Notes: a model not told the origin generated them from the letters alone. A stretch of DNA of 64,000 nt from JACCXG01 sp963785755 (GCA_963785755.1 CAWAXG010000071.1:372001-436000), one strand, 5' to 3'. Positions 34,092 through 42,969 are shown, counted from the stretch's first letter. Translations and numbers: made by a program.

Positions 34092-37000
34092 CTACTTCGT
34101 CATCGTCACGCTGAGCGCGGCGGGAGCGTTGCCTTTCACAGTGACCGTTACCTTACGCTCGCCGAAGTCCGGGTGGCGGAACGTTATCTCCTGGATGCCG
34201 AGCGGCAGCTTGAGCCCGGCCAGGGGAGTGTCGCCGACTTTCTTGCCGTCGATCCATACCTCAGCCCAGGGTGAAGCGTTGAGATTGACGATCCCGCGCG
34301 GATCAAGACTGACCGATCGAACTTCACCCGGCTCGATCTCCACCGTCTCTACCGTCCGGTATCCGAGCTGTTGATTCGTCAGGGTGAGCTCGTGACGGCC
34401 TGGACTCAACATCAAGCGTGATTCTTCGGTCGTGCCGATGACCCGCCCGCCTTCAGCCACTTCGAGGACGAATGGCGCAAAGATCCCGACCCAGCCGGAG
34501 AAGATCGGCACGTCGACTTTCAGGGTGCGTCCGTTCTCGATCCGAATCGTCCGTTTGACGGTGCCTGAGGCTGAAGTCAGCGCGATGGTATGTCGGCCCA
34601 CAGGCACCGCGTCGAGCGCCAGCGGCGATTCGCCGACCGGCTTGCCATCGAGCACGATGCTCGCTCCACCGGGCTGTGTCTCGATTTCGAGCCGTCCCGT
34701 CGCGGGCCCCGACGGGGCAACGGGTTCGGGGGCGGACGGTGGCGTGCGCGCCGCTGTCGGTGCGGGCGCGGCGGCGACCGGCTTCGTCGCTGTCGCGGCT
34801 GTCGGCGGCTCTTCGCTGGACGCGCTGGTCCCCGGCAGATATGCACGACCCGCGAGAATCAGCACCGTCATTGCGACGAGTGCAGCGGCCGCGAGCTTCC
34901 ATGGGAAGGCGCCGGCTTCCTCGACGGCGGGCCCCGGGAACGGGGCCGCATAGATGTCTTCCACGGGCGGTTCGGATCGGACCGCGCGAGGCTTCTCTTT
35001 CAGTTTCAGCGGCGCGAGCTGTGGCAGCGTCGGCATTGGGGTTGACGACGGCGCCGCTGACATCGGAGCCTGTGACGCGGGTCCTGCCGGCGCCGGCGAC
35101 CACGAGGTCGGTGCGCCGAAAGTCGGCGACGCAAGACGCGGTGGAGGAGCCGGTGCTGGCGGTGGCGCCGGCGTGACCGGCGCAATCGGAGCGAATGGGA
35201 TTGGCGCCGGCGCGGCTACGCTCGGAGTCGCCGTTGCGAACGGTGCTGGCGCTGAGAACGGTGCCGGCGTTGTGAACGCTGTGGGCGTGCCGAACGGCGC
35301 CGGTGCCTCTGTGCTCGCCGCGGCCCACTGTTCGTCAGAGACCGGAGGCTCGAACGCGGCCGCCCGTCCGGGGGCAACGAGCCAGTTTCCGCCACCCGAT
35401 TTCTGTGGCGGTGGCTGAGTCTCGCCCATTATCGGCGCATCCTTCGCACCGCTAGCCGACTTCTCATCGGTCTCGGCGTCCGGTTCTCTTTCGGTCAGTC
35501 GGGCCTCGGCTTTTGCCGAAGTGTCGACCTTCGCGGGCGATTCCGGTTTGACTGCGATGGCGGTCTTTACCGGCGGGTCCGGATTCGCTGCCGCATCTTG
35601 TTTTTCGGCCGCCTCCTGCTTTTCCGGCTTGCCGGCCTCGACGTGTGTTGCGGGCGACTTCTGAGTCGCCAACGGTGTCGCGACGGCAGCGGAACGCAGC
35701 TTGTCCTTGCGGGCGCGCGCGGAACGGGTCCGCTTCGCTCGCTTCGAGCGCAGGCTCGCGACGTGTGGATCCGCCTGATCCTCGTCAGCGGCAGTCGACT
35801 GTCCCGGTTCGCTGTCGGCCTGGTCTTCCCCGGCAGCGGCTCCCGCGGGTGCGGCGACAGGTTCCGAGGTCCGGTCGACGACCGGGGCTGGGGGCTCCAC
35901 TATCGACGGCACATCGACAGTTGCCTGCGCTATGGCCTGGGGCGGATCTGATGAGGGCAGCTGTGGCTGGACAATGGCCGGAATAGGTTCCGTTTCGGCC
36001 TGGGGTGTCTCGACCGCTGCTGCGAATTCTTCGGCCCAGCCCAGAGCCAGCGGATCATCGCCGGTGGACGGCTGATCCGATTGGAGCTCAATTTCGGTGA
36101 TGGCATCGAGGTCGTACAACGGTTCCTCGACGAGTCCTTCGAGATTGATCTCCGCCTCGATCGGATCGCCGTCGGAAGTCAGTTCTCCGTCGAGCGGGTC
36201 GGACACAGCCTCGAAGCCGTACGCCGCGATATCCGCCAGCACGTCGTCGTACTCGTTCTCTTGCGGCTGTTGATGGCCCGACGGCTCCATCTGCTCGATG
36301 AAGTCAACGAGCGCCCGGCGGCAGGCGTGCAGGCCGAGTTCGCTGGCGAGGCCGCGCAGATCGAACAGAGCGTCGTCCGCTGAGGTATACGGCCGCCGAT
36401 TGGGAACAGGAAGGGAGCGCAGCAGGAACTCTTGGAGCCCGGAGGCGAATTCCGAGCCGCCTCGAATCTGGGCAACCTCGATGACGTCCGACATGACGCG
36501 TGGAATGGCGTCGGGGAACTCGTCATCATAGAGCGGCCTGCCCAGGACGAGCATGACGCCGGCAAGAACGACTTGGGCGATGTCGCTGCCGACGTCGAGT
36601 CGAGGTGCGCCCATCATTTCTGGCGCCGCGATTCCGAAGTCAGTCCAGAGCTTCCGCCGGCTGTACCGAAGGTGGGATAGCGCGCCGGCGTAGATGCCGT
36701 CGAGGAGCACGACCTGGCCGGCCGGCGTCAACATCGTTCGCGATGGCGCGATCGTGCCGTGGGCGAATCCTGCGCCGGCGTGCAGTCCACAGAGCGCCGG
36801 CAGCACATCGAGGAAGTACCCGAACGCGGCATCGACTCCGGGTGCCGTCCCCTGGTCGGCCGCAATATCGAGAAGATCGGAGAGCCTGCTTCCCGGCACG
36901 AATTCCGAAATGACCACCAGCGAGCCGTCTGTCTCGTGCCCGATCGATCGCGGCCGCGCGATGCGCTCGTCTTCGATGGCTGCGACACGTTCGAGCCGCT

Positions 37001-37199
37001 CGCGCAGCATCCCCTCGAAGGCCGCCAGCTCGGGCCGCAGGGTGAGCCGCTCGAGCATCGCCCCTTCTTCACGATCGAAGGCGAGCACACGCCGGCCGAG
37101 GCCGTCGGCGAAGCCAGACGACGTCGTCGACGCACCGAGCGAGAGAGGGTCTGTCGAGGGTGCCGGCATTGCAGGGTCGGCGTCACTTTTGCAACCCAC
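34092..37199 (-). CDS. Pseudokinase-like membrane protein with C-terminal PEGA domains
   Basis: 1035 residues. Residues about 35-315 resemble a Ser/Thr kinase fold (LVVISEFVPGSRLSDLLDIA as hinge, DIAQVVLAGVMLVLGRPLYDD as helix F region) but the catalytic parts are gone: no Gly loop or VAIK Lys, HGTIAPSRTML where HRDLKPSN is expected, and LLDGIYAG where DFG is expected. A long acidic, then Ala/Pro-rich disordered region (about 340-770) precedes one transmembrane helix (WKLAAAALVAMTVLILAG). Three PEGA-type repeats finish the protein outside (GRLEIETQPGGASIVLDGKP, ESRLMLSPGRHELTLTNQQ, NASPWAEVWIDGKKVGDTP). Start could also be the ATG at 37169. Probably a sensor or scaffold; no partner is evident. 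Confidence 0.8.
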   Translation of the reverse strand: MGCKSDADPAMPAPSTDPLSLGASTTSSGFADGLGRRVLAFDREEGAMLERLTLRPELAAFEGMLRERLERVAAIEDERIARPRSIGHETDGSLVVISEFVPGSRLSDLLDIAADQGTAPGVDAAFGYFLDVLPALCGLHAGAGFAHGTIAPSRTMLTPAGQVVLLDGIYAGALSHLRYSRRKLWTDFGIAAPEMMGAPRLDVGSDIAQVVLAGVMLVLGRPLYDDEFPDAIPRVMSDVIEVAQIRGGSEFASGLQEFLLRSLPVPNRRPYTSADDALFDLRGLASELGLHACRRALVDFIEQMEPSGHQQPQENEYDDVLADIAAYGFEAVSDPLDGELTSDGDPIEAEINLEGLVEEPLYDLDAITEIELQSDQPSTGDDPLALGWAEEFAAAVETPQAETEPIPAIVQPQLPSSDPPQAIAQATVDVPSIVEPPAPVVDRTSEPVAAPAGAAAGEDQADSEPGQSTAADEDQADPHVASLRSKRAKRTRSARARKDKLRSAAVATPLATQKSPATHVEAGKPEKQEAAEKQDAAANPDPPVKTAIAVKPESPAKVDTSAKAEARLTEREPDAETDEKSASGAKDAPIMGETQPPPQKSGGGNWLVAPGRAAAFEPPVSDEQWAAASTEAPAPFGTPTAFTTPAPFSAPAPFATATPSVAAPAPIPFAPIAPVTPAPPPAPAPPPRLASPTFGAPTSWSPAPAGPASQAPMSAAPSSTPMPTLPQLAPLKLKEKPRAVRSEPPVEDIYAAPFPGPAVEEAGAFPWKLAAAALVAMTVLILAGRAYLPGTSASSEEPPTAATATKPVAAAPAPTAARTPPSAPEPVAPSGPATGRLEIETQPGGASIVLDGKPVGESPLALDAVPVGRHTIALTSASGTVKRTIRIENGRTLKVDVPIFSGWVGIFAPFVLEVAEGGRVIGTTEESRLMLSPGRHELTLTNQQLGYRTVETVEIEPGEVRSVSLDPRGIVNLNASPWAEVWIDGKKVGDTPLAGLKLPLGIQEITFRHPDFGERKVTVTVKGNAPAALSVTMTK

Positions 37200-37421
37200 G
37201 CACCATCACGACGATTCAGTCTAACGGCCCTCCAAGGTCAACATTCGCAGCCGGTTGCAACGGTGAAAGCGTTTCGGTTGGGTGGGGGTTCTGACCAGAA
37301 CGTAATCGGTTGAGCTGGTTCTGTAATTGAGTTGTCGCGACGCGATCAGTGACGCCGTTGGACCGCCGGTTCAGGACGTCCCCGTCAGCAACGACTGGCG
37401 TCGAACGCTTTCGAATCGGTC

Positions 37422-37663
37422 GTGAGGTGCTCGACGTGCGTTGAGCGCCGCGACAGTGTCAACGCCGTTCAGGCGAACCCCGGTCAACGTTTCGCGTCAC
37501 GTTCGATGACGCCGCGACGCCGGCGATCGACATCCGATCGGTTGACGACGAAGGCTTCCTGCACCGTGGGCCGAATGGCGTCGATCCCGATGGCTACTGG
37601 ACGCGCTTCGAGTCGGTCGGGCGGAAGGAGAGCGAGCAACCAGGCGTCAGAGTCATTGCTTGA
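37422..37663 (+). pseudogene. Possible short gene remnant, frame broken near 37492
   Basis: The frame ending at TGA 37661 reads protein-like for about 55 codons (TFDDAATPAIDIRSVDDEGF, then HRGPNGVDPDGYWTRFESVG), with a strong acidic/aromatic pattern unlike a shadow frame. The preceding GTG-initiated segment (from 37422) reads SVNAVQANPGQRF one frame off. Joined at about 37492 they would give 80 residues. I do not recognise the family; this could be chance. Confidence 0.3.
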
Positions 37664-37700
37664 TCGGTTGATGGCCCGACACCGAGGGGCGGTTCGTGTT

Positions 37701-37730
37701 TTGTCGGGGCTGAAAGGGCCGTGTTAGAAT
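37701..37730 (+). promoter_or_regulatory. Promoter for tRNA-Ala
   Basis: TTGTCG (37701-37706) and TAGAAT (37725-37730) with an 18-bp spacer. Transcription would start near 37737, about 57 nt before the mature tRNA. Confidence 0.5.
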
Positions 37731-37793
37731 TGGTAGTTCGCGCGCCGGCCCGATTGTCCGCTGTGCATGCTGGCGCGAATATCCGAAGAGAAT

Positions 37794-37869
<76 letters not shown>

Positions 37870-37905
37870 GTTTTCCCCAACAATTCGCGCAGTTCTGCGA
37901 GGTCG

Positions 37906-38121
37906 TCACCGGCGGCCTCGCTCGATCGTGACGCCAGTTGTGACGGCCGCTGAGACGCTGAACGTCTCTAAGGCATCGGCCTTCCACGATTCCGTCGGAT
38001 GCGTGGACCGCTCCAGCATGCGCGTTGAGCTGTGCCCGCTGATGGCCATGACTACATGATCGTTGTAGCCGTGCTCGATCATCCGGCTGAGCGCCGTGTG
38101 TCGCAGGGTGTGCAGCGTCAA
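37906..38121 (-). pseudogene. Tyrosine recombinase (integrase) C-terminal remnant
   Basis: 71 codons carry the C-terminal catalytic region of a phage-type integrase: TLHTLRHTALSRMIEHGYND (RxxH box: Arg and His) and VMAISGHSSTRMLERSTHP (second His/Arg). The nucleophile Tyr expected in the ERYTHP motif is Ser (codon at 38005-38007), so the protein cannot cleave DNA. The frame stays open a little further upstream (to about 38200) but no N-terminal or core-binding domain is found. It points toward the tRNA-Ala 3' end, the usual place for an integrated element's int gene. Confidence 0.75.
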
Positions 38122-38220
38122 TCTCGCGGTCCCGATCGGCGCTGCGCTTGTGCAGATCCAGGTTTGCGGCCGCGCAAAGGAAATCCTTTCGAAAACCCGA
38201 GGTTTCGCTTCCCCTTCAAA

Positions 38221-38236
38221 AAGCGACGCGTCGCTT
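38221..38236. promoter_or_regulatory. Perfect 16-bp palindrome, operator candidate
   Basis: AAGCGACG followed by CGTCGCTT is a perfect palindrome. It is followed by an unusually AT-rich stretch (38237-38275, with a TGAT-N4-ATCA half-palindrome at 38246-38257) just before three small ORFs. It may be the control region of the former element. Confidence 0.35.
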
Positions 38237-38314
38237 GAACTTATCTGATGATTATCACGTAGTTACTATATGTATATCGCGCGGCAATCACGCCGGCGAC
38301 CAGAGCAGACCCTG

Positions 38315-38503
38315 ATGACGAAGACCGACGAACTGGTAGAAATCCGCGCTGCCGCCGAGATTCGCGATCACGGCACGATCGCCGCCGCGATTGCCGCGGT
38401 CGACCGGCTGATCAACGCGCCGGAGTGCCTCGCCACCGAGCGTCGCTTCATGCGCCGCGTGCTCGGCTGCCTCTGGCACTTGCACACGATCGAACAGCAG
38501 TAA
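38315..38503 (+). CDS. Small hypothetical protein of the tRNA-Ala element
   Basis: 62 residues from the ATG at 38315; helical (DELVEIRAAAEIRDHGTIAA, AIAAVDRLINAPECLATERR). Not recognised. Upstream in-frame codons from 38270 have no ribosome site. It is followed 5 bp later by the next small ORF in the same direction, so the two may be co-expressed. Lies between the integrase remnant and a terminator. Confidence 0.45.
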   Translation: MTKTDELVEIRAAAEIRDHGTIAAAIAAVDRLINAPECLATERRFMRRVLGCLWHLHTIEQQ

Positions 38504-38508
38504 CAACC

Positions 38509-38697
38509 ATGAGAACTCACAACCAGCCGCGCACGTTCCTGACCGACATCGCCGATCGCCTGAAGCAGACCGCGGAGGTCTATCACGCCGGCCGCATTGA
38601 CCATGCCGAATTCACGCGCCGCCATCTCGCCGCCTGGAAGGACGCCGAACAGTTGGGTATCGCGAAGACCGGTGCCGCCGAGGTCTCGCGCCATTAG
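38509..38697 (+). CDS. Small hypothetical protein of the tRNA-Ala element
   Basis: 62 residues from the ATG at 38509 (MRTHNQPRTFLTDIADRLKQ, then AGRIDHAEFTRRHLAAWKDA). Helical and charged, not recognised. Such short proteins are common in integrated plasmid- or phage-derived regions. The preceding in-frame stretch from 38425 is a shadow of the upstream ORF. Confidence 0.45.
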   Translation: MRTHNQPRTFLTDIADRLKQTAEVYHAGRIDHAEFTRRHLAAWKDAEQLGIAKTGAAEVSRH

Positions 38698-38836
38698 TAA
38701 TGGCGCCTGAGAAGTGTTTCGTGACCGATCGCACGGGCAGCAGCGTGACGGAAACCTTTGACCTGACCGGCGTCGCCGACGCCTTTGCAAGCACTGTCGT
38801 GCCGGTAAGCCGCTCACGACGGAGGAACGCGAGAAC

Positions 38837-38995
38837 ATGGCCGACTTTCTACTTCGTGACGCCGACGACGATCTGTGGCACCAGTTCAAAGAGCGCGCCC
38901 AGTCCGAAGGCCGCTCCCTGCGCTGGATCGTCATCACCCTGATCGAGCACTACATCAAGCACGGCCTGCCGGCCGCGCCAAAGACCAAGCACTAG
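38837..38995 (+). CDS. Small ribbon-helix-helix-like protein of the tRNA-Ala element
   Basis: 52 residues from the ATG at 38837, with a GGAGGA ribosome site at 38821-38826 (10 bp before the start). It reads MADFLLRDADDDLWHQFKER, then AQSEGRSLRWIVITLIEHYI: a beta strand, then two helices with the spacing of Arc/CopG/MetJ-type ribbon-helix-helix regulators (strand FLLRD, helix A LWHQFKERAQSEG, helix B LRWIVITLIEHYI). Such proteins control plasmid and toxin-antitoxin genes; the DNA-binding role is inferred. A strong terminator follows. Confidence 0.5.
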   Translation: MADFLLRDADDDLWHQFKERAQSEGRSLRWIVITLIEHYIKHGLPAAPKTKH

Positions 38996-39024
38996 GAACC
39001 GGTTCGCCACTTCGAGTCACTTCG

Positions 39025-39053
39025 ACGCCAGCGCCTTCGCTGGCGTTTTGTTT
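39025..39053 (+). terminator. Rho-independent terminator after the small ORFs
   Basis: 9-bp perfect stem (ACGCCAGCG 39025-39033, CGCTGGCGT 39038-39046), 4-nt loop CCTT, then TTTTGTTT. It closes the unit containing the 52-residue ORF. Confidence 0.85.
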
Positions 39054-39209
39054 GCCCGGCTTTACGCCGGTTTCCGCATTCAGTCGGCGCCGTAAGTGCC
39101 GGACACCCTCATTCAACTCGAGCCTACGCAGAAACGACGGCCGGAAAACAAAAGTGGGCTGATTTATGCCGGGCCAAGGCAGCTTCGACTGCCTCGTTTT
39201 GTTGTCTGG

Positions 39210-39860
39210 CTAGCTGGCGGCCTGACGCCGGTGTCGGATGAATTCGACCGCGATGGGCAGCAGCGAGAATGCGATGATCCCGAGCGCGACGAGCGTGAAG
39301 TTGTCGCGCACGATCGGGACGTTGCCGAAGGCGTAGCCGCCGAGCGCGCAGATCCCGACCCACAGAATCGCGCCGCTGACGTTGTAGAACGCGAAGGCGC
39401 TGTAGCTCATCGTGCCGGCGCCGGCGACGAACGGCACGAAGGTCCTGACGATGGGAACGAAGCGCCCGAGCACGATCGCCTTGCCGCCGTACTTCTCGAA
39501 GAACGCATGCGCGCGCACGAGATGATCCCGGTTCAACATCCGGTGCAGCAGGCTCGTACGATCGTCCGACGTGAAGACACGTGGTCCTACGGCATTGCCG
39601 ACCGCGTAATTGACGGCATCGCCGAGGATGGCCGCGATGGTCAGCAGCGGGAGCAGCACCCAGATGCTGAACGCTCCGGTCGCGGCCAGCGCGCCGGCGG
39701 CGAACAACAGCGAGTCACCAGGCAGGAACGGAGTGACGACGAGACCGGTTTCCGCGAAGATGATGGCGAAGAGCGCCGCGTAGACCCAGACGCCGTATGC
39801 CTGGACGAACTCGGCGAGATGCTTGTCGAAGTGCAGAAAGAGGTCGATTAATCCTTCCAT
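39210..39860 (-). CDS. DedA family membrane protein
   Basis: 216 residues, SNARE-associated/VTT fold. Five or so hydrophobic segments; FAETGLVVTPFLPGDSLLFAA and GKAIVLGRFVPIVRTFVPFVAG are the DedA marks, with the reentrant-loop Glu and Arg residues in place. DedA proteins are undecaprenyl-phosphate or lipid flippases, several shown to recycle C55-P. A TAAACT -10 with TTGTTG -35 (18 bp) can be seen upstream (39861-39900), sharing the intergenic space with divergent pfkA. Confidence 0.9.
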   Translation of the reverse strand: MEGLIDLFLHFDKHLAEFVQAYGVWVYAALFAIIFAETGLVVTPFLPGDSLLFAAGALAATGAFSIWVLLPLLTIAAILGDAVNYAVGNAVGPRVFTSDDRTSLLHRMLNRDHLVRAHAFFEKYGGKAIVLGRFVPIVRTFVPFVAGAGTMSYSAFAFYNVSGAILWVGICALGGYAFGNVPIVRDNFTLVALGIIAFSLLPIAVEFIRHRRQAAS

Positions 39861-39911
39861 GCAATCCGACTAGTTTACTTGCGCGTGACGTGCCGCAACA
39901 AGCGCGACTGT

Positions 39912-39917
39912 TATACT
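39912..39917 (+). promoter_or_regulatory. -10 box of a likely leaderless pfkA promoter
   Basis: TATACT lies 7 bp before the ATG at 39925. Transcription would start at or next to the ATG. No good -35 is seen; this resembles the nagZ and pyrH arrangement. Confidence 0.45.
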
Positions 39918-39924
39918 CGCGGGC

Positions 39925-41026
39925 ATGTCAGGCACGGCTGGCCCCTCGCGGGTGAAACGCATCGGCATACTGACTGGGGGTGGCGATGCGCCCGGACTGA
40001 ACGCGGTCATTCGCGCCGTCGTGAAATCAGCGGCCAATCGCGGCTGTGAAACGATCGGCCTCGCCGACGGATTCGACGGGCTGATCGAACCGAACCGGTG
40101 GCGTCCGCTGACACCGCGGGATGTCACGGGGATTCTGCGGATTGGCGGCACGATCCTCGGGACGGCGAACCGCGGCAACCCATTCGCCCTGCCGGTGGCG
40201 ACCTCGGATGGCCCGCGCGACTACACGGATCGATGCCTCGAGACGTTCCACAAGTTGAAGCTCGAGGCGCTGGTCGTGATCGGTGGCGACGGCACGCTCG
40301 CCATCGCGCACCAGTTCTTCAAGCGCGGCATTCCACTCGTCGGGGTCCCCAAAACCATCGACAACGACATCGTCGGAACGACGAACACGTTTGGCTTCGA
40401 TACCGCGGTGAGTTTTGCCACCGACGCCGTGGATCGCCTGCATACCACCGCCGAAGCGCACCACCGCATCATGATTGCCGAGGTCATGGGCCGCTACGCC
40501 GGCTGGATTGCGCTCTACGCCGGCGTGGCCGGCGGCGCCGACGTGATCCTGATACCGGAGATCCCGTACGACGTCGAGAAAGTCGCGGAGCGAATCCGCG
40601 CGCGCGAACAGCTCGGCGCCGGCTTCAGTATCGTCGTCGTTGCCGAGGGCGCGAAGCCGATCGGCGGCGAGACATCCGTCCTCAAGAAGGCGAGCGGCGA
40701 ATACGCCGAGCGGCTTGGCGGGATCGGCGCGAGGATCTGCGCGGAACTCGAAGCGCTGACCGGCAAGGAAACCCGCTACGTCGTGCTGGGGCATCTTCAA
40801 CGCGGCGGCACGCCCACGAGCTTCGATCGGACGCTGGCAACGCGATTCGGCGCTCACGCGGTCGAGATGCTCATGCAGGGAAAATTCGGCACCATGGTGG
40901 CGTTTCATCCGCCGGACATCGTCGAGGTGCCGCTCGAGCAGGTCGTCGGCAAGATTCTGTACGATTCCGACGGATTTCGATGTCATTCGCACGGCGCGGG
41001 CGATGAACATTTCGCTCGGCGATTGA
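39925..41026 (+). CDS. pfkA: 6-phosphofructokinase, frameshifted near 40955-40961
   Basis: Phosphorylates fructose 6-phosphate in glycolysis. RIGILTGGGDAPGLNAVIRAVV, VIGGDGTLAIAHQFFKRGI, GVPKTIDNDIVGTTNTFGFD and MGRYAGWIALYAG are intact. The site has Gly in GGDG (ATP-type) and Lys in PKTIDND (also seen in some ATP-dependent enzymes of the longer PFK clades), so ATP is the likely donor. At about 40958 the frame loses the family C-terminus; removing one base (T of CTGTACG) restores TIPTDFDVIRTARAMNISLGD and a stop at 41024-41026, 366 residues. A sequencing error is the likely cause. Confidence 0.85.
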
Positions 41027-41194
41027 CCGCGCCGGCTCGAAGCCTTCAGGTGAATCAGTTCCAGATCGACGGTTCCCGACGCAGCCGCTCGTCGAACCTG
41101 AGGGAGACTCGTCGACGTGCCGTCGGGCGCGTTCCGTGGCGAGCGCCTGGCGGTGACGCTGGATCGGTTGCTGCCCAGGTAGGAGAGGGCAGTC

Positions 41195-42364
41195 TCAGGC
41201 GAGCACGTCGAGATACTTGAGGGCTCCGCCGGTATTGAACAGGACGACCGACTCGTCGCGTCCGACACGGCCGTCGGCGACCAGCCGTTTCAGAGCCTGG
41301 AGGGCCGCGCCGCCCTCGGGCGCCGCGCTCACGCCCTCGCGACTGCCGAGCGCGCGCATACCCGCCACCATCTCGTCATCAGTCACGGCGAGGGCAGTGC
41401 CGCCGCTCTCACGCACCGCCCGCAGAACGAGGAAATCACCGACAGCTTTCGGCACACGGAGGCCGTCGGCCAGCGTTCGCGCGTTCTGCCACATTTCCGA
41501 ACGTTCCGCGCCTTCCTCGAAGGCGCGGACGATCGGTGCGCAGTGCTCCGCCTGCACGGACACCATGCGCGGGCGCGTCGGCGAGGTCTTCCATCCGATC
41601 GATTCCAGTTCCTCGAACGCCTTCCACATGCCAACCATTCCGGTCCCGCCGCCGGTGGGATAGATGATCCAGTCCGGAAACTTCCAGTCGAGCTGTTCCC
41701 CCAGCTCGTAAGCCATGGTCTTCTTGCCTTCGATTCGGTACGGTTCCTTCAGGGTCGAGACGTCGTACCAACCGAGCGGCTTGCCCTTTTCGGCGGCGAC
41801 GCGACCCGCGTCGGTGATCAGGCCGTCCACCAGGGTGACGCCGGATCCGTACAGCTCGCATTCACGAATGAAGGGGACCTTGACGTCCCGCGGCATGAAG
41901 ACCTGCGCGGGAATTCCTGCGGCTGCGGCGTACGCCGCGAGGGCATTGGCGGCATTGCCGGCCGATGGGACCGAGAGCGTGCGCGCGCCAAGGCGCGCCG
42001 CCCGTGTGACGGCGGCGGCGAGGCCGCGGGCCTTGAACGAGTTCGTGGGATTGAGCGACTCGTCCTTGATGTAAACACGACCGAGTCCGAGATCCTCACC
42101 CAGCCGCTGCGCGTGAATGAGCGGCGTCCACCCCTCGCCAAGGGTGATCGGCTCCTCGCCGTCGAAGAGCGGCAGAAGCTCGCGGTAACGCCACATGTTG
42201 GCGGGCCGGCCGACCAGCGAGGACTTCTGCCAGGCGCGGGCGGCGTCGAGATCGTACCTGGCGAGCAGCGGCGCGCCGCAGGTGCAGAGATGCTGCTCGA
42301 TGCGCGCGTCGTACGGTCCGCACCCACACGGTACGCTGCATTCGAGGTGGGTGAAGTAGGACAA
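41195..42364 (-). CDS. thrC: Threonine synthase
   Basis: 389 residues, PLP-dependent fold type II. It converts O-phosphohomoserine to threonine. Motifs: an N-terminal Cys-rich segment (LECSVPCGCGPYDARIEQHL plus CTCG), LGEGWTPLIHA, ESLNPTNSFKARG with the PLP Lys, PSAGNAANALAAYAAAAG, and PTGGGTGMVGMWKAF. The zinc-like cysteines are typical of the long archaeal/bacterial group. It starts 4 bp after frr on the same strand, so it is in the pyrH-frr unit. Confidence 0.93.
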   Translation of the reverse strand: MSYFTHLECSVPCGCGPYDARIEQHLCTCGAPLLARYDLDAARAWQKSSLVGRPANMWRYRELLPLFDGEEPITLGEGWTPLIHAQRLGEDLGLGRVYIKDESLNPTNSFKARGLAAAVTRAARLGARTLSVPSAGNAANALAAYAAAAGIPAQVFMPRDVKVPFIRECELYGSGVTLVDGLITDAGRVAAEKGKPLGWYDVSTLKEPYRIEGKKTMAYELGEQLDWKFPDWIIYPTGGGTGMVGMWKAFEELESIGWKTSPTRPRMVSVQAEHCAPIVRAFEEGAERSEMWQNARTLADGLRVPKAVGDFLVLRAVRESGGTALAVTDDEMVAGMRALGSREGVSAAPEGGAALQALKRLVADGRVGRDESVVLFNTGGALKYLDVLA

Positions 42365-42368
42365 GCTG

Positions 42369-42941
42369 TTATTTGCCGAGCAGCTCAGAGTCCTTCTTCT
42401 TCTGCAGGTCGTCGATGATTGCGATGTGCTGGTCGGTAATCTTCTGGACGTCGTCGAGACCGCGCCGCTCGTCGTCCTCGGAAATCTTGTGGTCCTTCAG
42501 CAGTTTCTTCAGCTTGTCGTTGGCGTCCCGCCGGATCTGCCGCACGCCGTTGCGGCCCTCTTCGGCGTACTTGTGCACGAGCTTCGAGAGCTCTTTCCGC
42601 CGTTCCTCGGTCAGCGCGGGCAGGGGGATGCGCACGACCTTGCCGTCGTTCGTCGGATTCAGGCCGAGATTGGCGCTGCGGATGGCCTTTTCGATCGTTG
42701 CCATCAGTGACGGATCGAACGGCTGCGCGACGATCAGCGTCGGCTCCGGGATCGACAGCGAGGCGACCTGATTCAACGGCATGTGCGAGCCGTAGGCTTC
42801 CACGTGCACCGCGTCGAGAATCGTCACGGAGGCGCGCCCGGTCCGCACGCCGCCGAACTCGCGCCGGACGTGATCCAGCTGACCGTCCATGCGCTTTTTC
42901 ACCTCCGCCGCCAGGCCTTTGAGATCAGTAACGTCCATCAC
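42369..42941 (-). CDS. frr: Ribosome recycling factor
   Basis: 190 residues. The family sequence HVRREFGGVRTGRASVTILD and TNDGKVVRIPLPALTEERRK, with KLLKDHKISEDDERRGLDDV at the end, is complete. RRF splits the 70S ribosome with EF-G. MM at the N-terminus offers two starts three bases apart. It follows pyrH after 28 bp, the conserved rpsB-tsf-pyrH-frr order. Confidence 0.96.
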   Translation of the reverse strand: MMDVTDLKGLAAEVKKRMDGQLDHVRREFGGVRTGRASVTILDAVHVEAYGSHMPLNQVASLSIPEPTLIVAQPFDPSLMATIEKAIRSANLGLNPTNDGKVVRIPLPALTEERRKELSKLVHKYAEEGRNGVRQIRRDANDKLKKLLKDHKISEDDERRGLDDVQKITDQHIAIIDDLQKKKDSELLGK

Positions 42942-42969
42942 GCCCTCGAAGAAATCGACAGAATGATCG

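Larger units (their letters stand above)
37200..37793. other. 594-bp gap before tRNA-Ala
   Basis: No intact gene. It contains the tRNA promoter (37701-37730) and, at 37422-37663, a possible gene remnant listed separately. The first 200 bp, next to the pseudokinase start, show nothing recognisable. Confidence 0.5.

Noticed and set aside
37870..39120. Direct repeat of the tRNA-Ala 3' end as an attR site
   Set aside because: I looked for copies of the last 20 or so tRNA bases downstream by eye and found none; an exact computational search was not possible.
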